Shown here in pieces: positions 9,814 through 18,111 of a DNA stretch of 35,000 bases (position 1 is the stretch's first letter; each line of letters begins with the position of its first letter). The DNA is taken from the NCBI RefSeq assembly GCF_017916325.1, contig NC_090155.1:1-35000 (forward strand), in the 5' to 3' direction. The translations under genes and the position numbers were made by a program. The DNA is from Leishmania martiniquensis (taxonomy: Eukaryota > Euglenozoa > Kinetoplastea > Trypanosomatida > Trypanosomatidae). Under the pieces are notes generated by a model. It ran no database searches. It was not told the origin of the DNA and saw nothing but the letters and a program-made list of their open reading frames with translations.

Positions 9814-10653
9814 TCAGATGCGTTTCCTGTAGAGGAAAAACCTACCAGCCTGAGAGCACCACTCAACGCTGTCCGGCTGCCACTCGTAGTCCACCATGTC
9901 GAACTTCTCGAACGCGTCAGGGTCACGCAGTCGAGAAAGAGTGCGGGAGTGTGGGTACATGTCTTCGAAGCACATTATACGGGTCCCGAACGGCACTTTA
10001 CGCAGCCGCTCGGAGAGGTAGTGATTGACAGGTTTGGGCAGCAGCAGGTTCGCCACCCATATCACACACGACGAGGGGAAGTATTCAGTGTCGCGAAGGA
10101 GAGAGCAGAAATCACCACAGACAATCTCTACAGAAAGCTTGCGCTTGAATCGCGCCTCGAAGACAGGTCGCAGAAACGCCCACGCTTCCCTCGCCAGCTT
10201 CGCGTTGTGGGGGTTGATCTCTATCCCAACACACCGCGCACCTGTCAAGGCAGCCACTTGGAAAAGCACGCTACCGTTTCCACAGCCTAGATCATAAAAT
10301 GTTTCTTCGGCCGCCACGTTGGAAATGCGAATGAGCCGCGTAACAAACGGCGGCAGAACCGACTTGGCGCAGAGCTCCCGCCTCTTGCCGCGCTCCGTCT
10401 CCCTCTTCAGCGAGAGGGAATCGTAGCAGTGCTGCAGTTGCTCGGCGAACCACACGCAACAGCATGTCTGGGTCGAGCAGTGCAGGCAGCCGGATGCATT
10501 CGCCTTCTCTCGAAGCGGTAGTCGATACGGGTTGCGTGGGGTGCCATCACCAAGGTCGACAGCGGGCGGCAGCAGCTCCTGCACGCCCACAACCTTCGCA
10601 GATTTCAACGGCTGGGGACCTTCGTCCCCGACACGGCGCAGGCGTTTATGCAT
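9814..10653 (-). CDS. DOT1: DOT1-type histone H3 lysine methyltransferase
   Basis: The 279-residue protein is a class I (seven-beta-strand) SAM methyltransferase of the DOT1 family, which in trypanosomes methylates histone H3 Lys76, equivalent to Lys79 elsewhere. Motif I is FYDLGCGNG (119-127), followed by FQVAAL. The acidic residue that binds SAM ribose is in VGIEIN (142-147). CGDF is at 179-182. ANLLLPKPVNHYLSERL (201-217) is the counterpart of the DOT1 NNFAFG...DHQLKERF block. A cysteine cluster (CLHC..., 56-66) lies in the N-terminal region. Length is close to the two T. brucei enzymes DOT1A and DOT1B; I cannot decide which one this is. The start is the ATG at 10653, 31 nt after a good splice acceptor. 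It probably acts in the nucleus on cell-cycle-linked chromatin. Confidence 0.92.
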   Translation of the reverse strand: MHKRLRRVGDEGPQPLKSAKVVGVQELLPPAVDLGDGTPRNPYRLPLREKANASGCLHCSTQTCCCVWFAEQLQHCYDSLSLKRETERGKRRELCAKSVLPPFVTRLIRISNVAAEETFYDLGCGNGSVLFQVAALTGARCVGIEINPHNAKLAREAWAFLRPVFEARFKRKLSVEIVCGDFCSLLRDTEYFPSSCVIWVANLLLPKPVNHYLSERLRKVPFGTRIMCFEDMYPHSRTLSRLRDPDAFEKFDMVDYEWQPDSVEWCSQAGRFFLYRKRI

Positions 10654-11677
10654 TGAAAAATGCAGTCCTCAACGAGGCGATGCCTTTCGGTGCACAGTGG
10701 GTCGAAGGCGTGAGAAGAGCAGAAATGAGCACAAGATAAGGAAAGACCGATAAAGGGTGGATGTCATTGGTTAGAGACGGGGAGGATGTCTCTACGTCAT
10801 GCAGAGGACGGAACCACGTATAAGAAGTTCATCATCGGCATGAACGTAACGAATAAGGAGCGTGTCGGTTTACCTCACGGAACTCAAGCGCGAAAGATGC
10901 GTCAAGAATACTGGGCAGAGCCCACCGCGCAACAGAGCTGACCCTCTCAGTGAAATGGCGGTACTAAGGCCCGCAAGCAGGCGCGCAGTCAGTGAAGACG
11001 TAGATGAATTCAACGTAGCTGTGTATGTGTGTGTAAAAATAAGGGAGAGGTGGGGGGAATACTAAAGAGGAGTAGAGTAGCAGGACCGGCAAAAAAAACA
11101 AGAAGGATGCGGTCAGCATCGATACGTCTGGCGCTCATGAAAAACAGTCCATCCCCCCTCCCTCTGTGAAATTCTTCTCGTATGTGGCGAATAGCGTTCT
11201 ATTTTGAGGAAAGTCGACAGGATAAGGCAGGTCCCGTAGGGGGAGAAGAGGTTGACAGAGTAAGTGCTGCATATAAAAAGGCTAGGGTCCGTAGAGCCGG
11301 AAACGTATAGAGCCACAAAAAAAAAAACGCAGCAAGCATCGTTGCGGGCGCGAGACGGAGGAATCGAAAAACAAACGGCGAGACGGTGGTCAAGACGAAT
11401 CGGTGGGAGAGAAATCCCGAATCTCAAGTAAGGGACTAAGCTGGTCATCGACAACGAGCCAGACAGACCTTCGCATCGGAGTTTCCTCACGCAGTAAGCC
11501 ATTCACGCTTCCAAGACCCTAGCACAGCCAGGCAAGCGACAGCACCTACAGGGAAACCAACCATCCAGGCACCTCCAGAAGACAACAGGGACCACGCCAT
11601 GCAGTCGCACGGACCGCAGACAGCATAATTCCAATTTCTACAGAGGTTTCTGCACCGCACGATGCTACCCTCCGCCA
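10654..11677. other. Intergenic between DOT1 and the first 460-bp repeat
   Basis: No supported gene is present. A minus-strand frame with an ATG at 11502 runs to 11113 (129 codons), but it has no recognisable domain and crosses a run of 11 A (T on the coding strand) near 11317-11327, so I do not call it. Adjacent to the DOT1 start is a splice-acceptor-like tract. Confidence 0.55.
10684..10750 (-). promoter_or_regulatory. Candidate trans-splice acceptor for DOT1
   Basis: On the minus strand, the pyrimidine-rich stretch at about 10750-10705 contains no AG. The first AG falls at 10685-10684, about 31 nt before the DOT1 ATG. Confidence 0.5.
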
Positions 11678-12137
11678 TACGCGGCGTCCCACAGACTCAC
11701 CACGCCTGGTGCGAGGCAGCGCTACACACGCGGCACCGCAGTGCGCCGACGCAGTCGCTCGGGACGCCGCCTCTCACTCACACATTCCACACCTCCAGCC
11801 GCCTCCATGCCTCTGGCCAGCATGTCAGGCACCCCCCTCCAGAGCGACTCGGGCACCCCACCGTCGGTACACAGTCTGAGGGCCGCGTGGCGCACTTTCG
11901 CATGGCGCGCCGACGTGGCGCTATCCACGGCCTGGCCGGCCGCGTCAGTAACGCGTCCTCGCACGGGCCTTTCCTCACACTCCGCGCCGCCCATGCTCGA
12001 CCCTGTGCCACCGCGCAGAGGCGGTTCGGCAGCGGCAGGGAGAGGGGGCCGCCTGGCTTCCCCTCAGCATCGCCTGGGGTGCCAGGCCCACGCGCTACCA
12101 CATGCACCGAGCGGCGCGTCGTACTCCGTCATGACGG
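11678..12137 (-). repeat. 460-bp perfect direct repeat, copy 1
   Basis: These 460 bases match 27499-27958 base for base in the same orientation, and similarity stops abruptly at both edges. The right edge coincides with a 12-bp perfect palindrome CCGTCATGACGG (12126-12137). The block is GC-rich and open in several frames, none of which looks like a known protein. It lies downstream (minus strand) of the broken phosphate transporter, in what would be its 3' UTR. Strand is given as that of the neighbouring genes. I saw no A-rich tail or clear target-site duplication, so I do not call it a SIDER retroposon, although a SIDER-related or other dispersed 3' UTR element remains possible. Confidence 0.93.
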
Positions 12138-12447
12138 TGCCTAACGCGTGTGATGAAAGCGTAGGAGGCGGGGAAAGCACAGGCACGGTAGCGGTGGGAA
12201 GGGTACAGAAACAGTGCTCGCATAAATCAAGACGCAGCGCTGAAGGAGGCATACTAAGTGCTCAAGCAATCGACCGTCGCAGGCACGGGAAAAGTCGCTT
12301 CGACGCAATATTAATGCGTTTCTTTTCTGTCCGGTAACTTCAACGCTTCCCCAAGGGTATCCGAGTGGCCACCGCGAAGGGGTGTTCATGCTTTTAGCCA
12401 AGAAGGTGCCCGGCATAATAGCGATGAAGACAGGAGGTAAGGTCTAC
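12138..12447. other. Spacer between the repeat and the transporter relic
   Basis: I see nothing identifiable in these 310 bases. They separate the 460-bp repeat from the last recognisable piece of the phosphate transporter pseudogene and may be its former 3' UTR. Confidence 0.5.
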
Positions 12448-13594
12448 TCATATCTTGTGTACCATCAGGCAGCGGAGGTTGACAACGCCAACGCCCATCA
12501 CGCTAGTCACGCCTACGACACCCATGATGCAATTGGTGTATAGCACAAGGGCTCCTCGACCAGACGCAACAGACAGCCACAATGCAGCGGAAAACTGCGC
12601 CGGGTATCGTCGACAGGGCGCTCTCTCTGCTCTATACGTCCTTGAGGTGCGGAACAAGACCACACGAAAGCAGGGCTGCGCTGTCCGCAGTTCACATGGA
12701 CACCCACGCCACCTTTTGCACATCCCGGTGGGGGCGACTGTTCACACCAGAAGGCAGAGAAGGCCTCGAGGAAAAATGCGATGATGATGATGTAAAGTGT
12801 CCCTTTTCCTTGTTGCTCCGAGTTGCTACGGTGGCGTACGAGCAAGTGCATGGCGCCGAAGATGACGGCTGCCACGACGCCGGCGAGGGGCGGTGAAATG
12901 AACTATGAGGCGATGGTCGGCACCACACCCATAACCAACGGGAGATCCGCTAGGCTGTCAGCCCAGCTCACTCAGCGCAAAGCCCCTGACTCTACCGCAG
13001 ATACTGTGTGCAGAGGATGCTGGAAACTTCAGTTACACTACAATAATACGCCAGCAGAAGGCTGCACCACTGGCGCAAGCCATACTACGCACGAGCATGT
13101 AAGGGTATTCTGCGAGGTCGGCTAGCTTGGCGATTCCTACTGATACAGTCGCCGTGACGGCGCCTTTGAAGTCGTCAGCGGATGCGAGAAAGACAATTCG
13201 CGACAGCGTGGGCCCCTTCGGCCTGTAGGTGGTGCCGAAGGCGTTGCTAAGGTCATTTATGACTACGCTGGTGTCCGTCAGGAATGACACAAGGGCGCCG
13301 ACGACTAGGATTCAGGTTAATGGCATCATCATCGTCTGATGCCGAGTATGAACATAATGGTCGCCATAGCAGTGCAGCAGAGACCGATGCCCCCTCAGAT
13401 ACCTGCAGTCACCAAAACAAGGTGCAAGAGATTTGCGAGAAGCACCGAGGCTGCCCGAACGGTGATTTTCCTTCGAAGCAAAACTCAGCGCGTGAAGTCC
13501 CGCCAGTGTGACAACAGCAGCCGTATACGTTTGTACGGCGCATTTTGCGTCTACTTTTTTTTCCGTACTTTGGCTGCGGCCAAGACGAGTCCAT
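12448..13594 (-). pseudogene. Broken PiT-family (PHO4/SLC20) phosphate transporter
   Basis: This is a relic of a sodium/proton-phosphate symporter, broken by several frameshifts and stops. It begins at an ATG at 13594 (MDSSWPQPKYGKK) and changes frame at a run of A near 13556-13563. Membrane-like segments follow in shifting frames at about 13466-13398 and 13390-13335. The longest intact piece (13311-13036) has INDLSNAFGTTY, the counterpart of the PiT signature GANDVANAFGT, and ends FCWRIIVV. The next piece (about 13017-12958) reads SSAHSICGRVRGF, the counterpart of SSTHSICGGIIGF. Another piece (about 12950-12740) has PTIAS, a stop, then FISPPLAGVVAAVIFGAM. A final hydrophobic piece ends at 12448. 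Neighbouring genes have clean frames, so sequencing error alone is unlikely. Original length was perhaps about 380 codons or more. Confidence 0.85.
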
Positions 13595-14372
13595 CAGGCA
13601 CCGGTGAAAGTAGCGGTGTATTCCTCCTCGGAGAAAGCCGTGTCGAGGGTGCAGGAGAATGATAAGAGAGAGAAGGCACAAACGAAACGTCACCAGCGGA
13701 GGATACTAGAGAGGGAAAGAAGCGCCGGGCAGGTCCGGCAGGCTCCGCGTGAAAGGGAGGGAGCCACGAGCAAAATCCACTGTGGTGTGCACCCACACGG
13801 GCAGACTCGCTCCCTCTTGCGCTTAGCGGCAAAAAGAGAGAAAAGCGACAAGTCCGAAGGTCAGGCGAGAGCGGCGTCTTGGGCCTCAACGGCGGCCCCC
13901 TCACCCTCCCACACACACACGGGGCGCGAGTAACGTCCAAAAAGAAAAAAAGAAGGCAGTAGAGTCAAAATGGCTTCTCTTTGCCTTCACCTTTCGCCGA
14001 GGGGCATACCACACCGGGCTGGCCTCGCGTCGCTCTCATCTGCAACGTTTGTCACGCTCAAGCGTGAGCCGCAAGTCGACTTGCACATGGGAAAAGTAAA
14101 GCGGCGCAACGACGCCGACGACACACAACGCGAATCAGGGGAAAATGAATAAATAAATAGATTGCCTATTCGTGTGTGTGGGTGTGTGTCTGTGTCTGTC
14201 GAGTCTATACACGAAGATAAGTAGTTTCTAAAAGCAAAAGCGAAACACCCTAGGTCGCCCTTACAGAAGTCCTTTGTCAGCCAGAACAGCTAACGCGGCG
14301 CAGAGGAATATCCGTGGGCGACGGCGACACGTCGAGCTGCGTCTTATTGACTGAGCACCAGCATGGCAGACA
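13595..14372. other. Intergenic: 5' side of the transporter relic and 3' UTR of the next gene
   Basis: On the minus strand, a pyrimidine-rich tract around 13680-13640 lies just upstream of the relic's ATG and may be its old splice signal. A GT-rich patch lies at about 14171-14200. I see no gene. The rest is probably the 3' UTR of the gene starting at 15239. Confidence 0.55.
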
Positions 14373-15239
14373 TCATGAGGAAGGGCGAGGCGGCTGCGCG
14401 ACACGGAGACGGCACTCATTCGACTCTTTCCCTAACGTCTTCAGCTGCGCGATGTGCATAAAACGCGCATACAACTCACGATCTTCCCCCTCCATCACCT
14501 GAATCCGTCTCCGCGTGACAGCCTCAGAAAGAAGGAGACGACAGAGTTCCTTGAACTGCTGCGGCGTCATACCAGTGAGCCTCCACAGCTCACTGCCCAT
14601 GGACGCTGCCAAGCACCGCTTTCCCTCCTGCCACTGGCGGAACACCGCTCTGCGCTCACTAAGCTCGCAGGAAAGCAGGTGCTTTACGGCCCCTTCAAAG
14701 AAGACAGACGCCGTGGCTGTAAAGCACTTCCGTTCCTGCGTCACCAGCCGCTGGCGTTCGTATCGCTCCAAATCTATCAGTTCCTGTGCTGAACGTGAAA
14801 GTTCGCGCCGGCGACGTGCCTCTCGGGCAACAGGGCTGATGCAAGACGGTCGCGCAAGCTGCGGGGCTTTTCTTATCTTGAGCATGGCCGCCGCTCCTTT
14901 TCTTCGCAGGTTGCGCGCCAGGAGCTGCTGCAGGAGATCTGTGTGCGGACCATCGGCGTCGCAGCGGGCGCTGCTGTTCCAGCGCTGACGCAGCCTCGTT
15001 GAATCGGTATGGGACAAAAAGGTAGTGTCAACGCTGTCGGTGAAAACAGGGTGGCGAAGGGAGTTGGCGAACCTCAAAGAAAACGCGTTCTCGCTGCTTC
15101 CGCTGCGGAAGACCAGCCAATTGCCGTTGTAGTCCCCGATGGTTGCAGGAGCGTAGGCATCATCAAGGAGCTGATGCACTGCACGCTTCCATGCGTGCTC
15201 GTCACGGAGAAACGCGTGTATGTCCGCTGCAGAGAGCAT
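14373..15239 (-). CDS. Conserved-looking hypothetical protein, charged and helical
   Basis: This is a 288-residue protein that I do not recognise. It has a clean frame from an ATG at 15239, which sits 34 nt after a textbook pyrimidine tract plus AG. The first third is mixed. Residues from about 140 to 275 are very rich in Arg, Glu, Leu and Gln and look mostly alpha-helical, with possible coiled-coil stretches (around EARRRRELSRSAQELIDLE and LYARFMHIAQLK). There is no signal peptide and no membrane segment. It lies between the phosphate transporter relic and ASF1 in the same transcription unit. The strong splice signal and the uninterrupted frame support a real gene. No function can be assigned. 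Confidence 0.75.
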   Translation of the reverse strand: MLSAADIHAFLRDEHAWKRAVHQLLDDAYAPATIGDYNGNWLVFRSGSSENAFSLRFANSLRHPVFTDSVDTTFLSHTDSTRLRQRWNSSARCDADGPHTDLLQQLLARNLRRKGAAAMLKIRKAPQLARPSCISPVAREARRRRELSRSAQELIDLERYERQRLVTQERKCFTATASVFFEGAVKHLLSCELSERRAVFRQWQEGKRCLAASMGSELWRLTGMTPQQFKELCRLLLSEAVTRRRIQVMEGEDRELYARFMHIAQLKTLGKESNECRLRVAQPPRPSS

Positions 15240-15272
15240 TGCTGCCAGGATCCTTTATGGGAAGTGTTGCGT

Positions 15273-15288
15273 CTAGAGAGAGAGAAAT
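15273..15288 (-). promoter_or_regulatory. Trans-splice acceptor for the 288-residue gene
   Basis: On the minus strand, TTTCTCTCTCTCT runs directly into an AG at 15274-15273, 34 nt before the ATG. This is the cleanest pyrimidine-tract/AG pair in the window. Confidence 0.65.
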
Positions 15289-16241
15289 CTGTGAATCTAT
15301 GTTGGTGCGAATGTTCAAGACGAGCGCCTCAGGAGTCACACAGTGCGTACGTGGTGCAAGAGGGATTGTTGTTGGTCTATGCGAGCACGCTATTCGTGAT
15401 GGGAATGAGGCCGACTGAAGTATAGGGGTCGCAGTGAAGGCCTCTTATCCGGTGGGCTCTGAATGAGCCGGAACGACCTTCGCAGACCTATGGAAGGCGC
15501 TTACGTGACGTCTTAAAAGGAGACAAGAGGCATGGGCACACGTAAGTGAAGAGACGAGCGCGACGGGGAGGAGGGTGGCCTGGTGATTGAGAAACACTCC
15601 TCAGGACGTATAGAAGTCGATGCCTCCTTTTCCGCTTTGGACGCCTGGCAAGCGCGCAGCGCGCCGTCTCGCAAAGAGTGGATGCACGGTAGCGCCGCTG
15701 ATTTTTTTCACAAACCGCTCAAGGGCACCAACAGCCTCTATCGATGTCCTCGTGCAGCAGTGCGCATGAGCCGCTCCTCCTCCGCGGAGCGCGATGAAGC
15801 GAGAGAGGGAAGTCGCCAAGCACCCTAGGAGACGGCTGCAAAACACAAACAGGGCAAAGCTGGAAAAAAAAACGTCTGCCACTCTTCGCTGCGCGCGTTG
15901 GTGAGTCGAGTGTTCACGCAGCTCAGCACCTTTACATGTCGTCGCATCCCGTCCTCTACACTCCGCCTTGTCTGTACGCGTGCACTCGCCAAAGACGACA
16001 CAAAGGGGCACAAGGAGGGTAACGAATTCACGCAATGCGGGCGGTGTGCTCAACGGAGGCAGACAGTGAAATCACTGCGGTGCTCGATGGTGACAGGAAA
16101 AAAAATAAAACGCAAAAGAGAGGGAAGCGAAGAGCGAAATTAGTTCATCTATGCGGTGTAACACAACGAACGCTCAAGGCATCCAATTATACCCATCGAC
16201 TGCATCAAGGCAGGCGCCCGTCCTTCACGTAACCTTCTATG

Positions 16242-16293
16242 GTGTGTGTTTGTGTGTGTGTTTGTGTGTGTGTGTTTGTGTGTGTGTGTTTGT
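16242..16293. repeat. GT-rich microsatellite
   Basis: Tandem GT dinucleotides are interrupted at intervals by an extra T, giving GTGTGTTT-like units. The tract lies in the presumed ASF1 3' UTR. The minus strand reads as CA repeats. Confidence 0.9.
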
Positions 16294-16718
16294 ACCGTGT
16301 TCACACTGCTACCGAGACACAAGGAGCAGAATAACGCAGCAGCCAACAAAGACCAGAGTGTCGAAAGGCACCTTTGGAATACGGACTGAAGCCGCCGAGA
16401 GCCAACGTCGCTGGTGAGCTCGCCATCCCACGCGCCTCGTGAAGGCGAGTAGCCGCATGCTGTGCACTGTACTTTTCTACCTTTCCACGCTCCTGGGAAG
16501 GAGAAAGGAGGGCAGAGAGAGTCAGCCCCAATACTCTGGATAGAAAGTGCTCGCCATATCAAAAGCGCCAACAAGAACAACATGTGGCTGCGACCGTGAC
16601 GAATGCCGCCACCCTCCCTGTCACAGGCACAACGCCTCGCCGTCTCTCCTCCTCCCTCGGCAGTGTTAACAATACCACATCCCCGCGTGTGCTCCTCCTA
16701 GGTCCGCTCGCTGGAGCC

Positions 16719-17195
16719 TTATTGGCCCCATTCAATTGGGGTGACCGTGACAGCCGGTTGCGGCATGGCAACAAATCTACCGAGCGACTCCCGCTGCGGC
16801 AGCGGCGGAGGATTCTGGTTGAGCTGCGCGTCAAAGTACGCTACTTGAGTGTAGTAACCAACCCGCAGGAACTCCTGCCCCCGGTACTGAAACGAGATGA
16901 GCAAAATTGTCACGCCCATCACATCTTCCACTGGCACCAGCTCCATCTGCGGTGCATCGCACTCTAGGGTGAACTCAGTGACGCCCTTCTCTAGCGGCCC
17001 GACCTCGAAGTCGTCGAGCACCTGGTCGTACTGCGGCGATGAAGCACTTCCGACCCAGACGAAGGAGATCGAAACCGTCTCAGGCAAGCTCGCTGCTGCC
17101 TCCATTCGCATTTTCCACTGGAACTGATTCGTGTACGCATCTGGGTTCGCCCCGAGCAGCTCGATCTCTAACAACTGCAGTAGGGGATCAGCCAT
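16719..17195 (-). CDS. ASF1: Histone chaperone ASF1
   Basis: The 158-residue protein is ASF1 (anti-silencing function 1), which carries H3-H4 dimers during nucleosome assembly and disassembly. It is the conserved immunoglobulin-like core with almost no tail. Diagnostic pieces are WVGSASSPQYDQVLDDFEVGP (47-67), GVTILLISFQYRGQEFLRVGYY (94-115) and the NPPPLP that follows (128-133). These match the family's VGSAESEEYDQVLDSVLVGP and YRGQEFIRVGYYV blocks. The ATG at 17195 gives an N-terminus (MADPLLQLLEIELL) of the right length. The open frame continues to a GTG at 17228, which I reject. Trypanosomatids have two ASF1 genes; I cannot say which this is. It is close to DOT1 and an MRG protein, other chromatin factors. 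Confidence 0.95.
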   Translation of the reverse strand: MADPLLQLLEIELLGANPDAYTNQFQWKMRMEAAASLPETVSISFVWVGSASSPQYDQVLDDFEVGPLEKGVTEFTLECDAPQMELVPVEDVMGVTILLISFQYRGQEFLRVGYYTQVAYFDAQLNQNPPPLPQRESLGRFVAMPQPAVTVTPIEWGQ

Positions 17196-18111
17196 TATCG
17201 TGGTCTGTGCGAGTTCCCCTTCTTGCACTCTCAGTGGCTAAAATACGGTGCGGCCGGTGCGCACTTAGAGAAAGGAGAATGGGAAACCTGACAAAACGGG
17301 AAAAAATGAGCTGATGCTAACGAGAAAACCAAAAGGGCGTCGATAGGTTAGGTGACGCTGTGTTGCAGCACTGTACCACAGTCGATGGCGATGAAGAGAA
17401 ATCGAGCGACTAAGGTGCGAGCAAATTCGTTGACTAGAAGTGGGAGTGCAAACCCAGCAGAGATTTTCGAGGCGGTACGACAGTACTCTCTCCTCTCTAA
17501 CGAGGGGTGTTGCCAATGGGGAGTCGGAGCCGGTAACGGTGCTTTAACACCTGAGGCTGCACGTGTAAGACGCGTTACGCAGGGAAGCTGTTGTGTCTCT
17601 TCCTGGTTTGTGTGTGTGTCTCGAGAGGGGGAGATGGTGCTACCGCTCCGTTAAAATCAAAGGTGCTTGATTAACTGTAAAAGAAGAAGAAAAGGCTCTG
17701 CAGGGGATGGCTCAGCATTCGTGGGGTCGTGGGCAAGACGGATGCGTGCCAGAGGGGTATATTGTTGAGCGAGAAAGCGAAGGACGGGGACCGGGAAAAA
17801 AAAAGAGGAAAAGAGTAGGTGAATGAAGGCATGTACAAGTTGTCGCCCTTTCCCTGAGAGGGAAGCCGCATTAGCCAGCCGGCGTCGGCCACTAGAGAGC
17901 GCGACAGTGACTGCATGATCCAACGGAGATGCGGCACTCTCACTGGTGTGCAAGTGATGCCGTGCTCGGCCATTTCCCCATAGGTGTGTAAAAGTCGATA
18001 TGGGTTCTACGGAAAGGCAGCCGTTTGATTCTGTGTCGCGGTCCCTCGACTCAAAGGGGCTTCGCCAGCGCTCAATCGCGTGGGAAACTGCACAGGAAGT
18101 AATTTGCGCGC
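17196..18111. other. Intergenic: ASF1 leader region and BRCA2 3' UTR
   Basis: The left end holds the ASF1 splice tract. The rest has no supported gene. Minus-strand frames here start only at positions inside likely 3' UTR sequence and show no domain. Confidence 0.6.
17264..17284 (-). promoter_or_regulatory. Candidate trans-splice acceptor for ASF1
   Basis: Minus-strand pyrimidines (TTCTCCTTTCTCT) precede an AG at 17265-17264, about 70 nt before the ASF1 ATG. The arrangement rules in the ATG at 17195, because the GTG at 17228 has no initiator role in eukaryotes. Confidence 0.55.

Larger units (their letters stand above)
15240..16718. other. Intergenic: likely long ASF1 3' UTR
   Basis: No credible gene is present. 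The longest minus-strand frame (to 15601) lacks any ATG. The region holds a GT microsatellite at 16242-16293. The left end carries the splice-acceptor tract of the 288-residue gene. The remainder is most simply the ASF1 3' UTR. Confidence 0.6.

Noticed and set aside
11113..11502. 129-codon minus-strand frame with an ATG
   Set aside because: No family resemblance; it crosses a homopolymer run and lies downstream of a pseudogene. Kept only as a note.
11678..12137. Calling the 460-bp repeat a SIDER retroposon
   Set aside because: No A-rich tail, target-site duplication or recognisable signature was seen, and full identity is atypical for SIDERs. It remains an alternative pending a profile search.
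15601..16053. 150-codon minus-strand frame between ASF1 and the 288-residue gene
   Set aside because: It opens with a TTG and contains no ATG, so it cannot be initiated normally.
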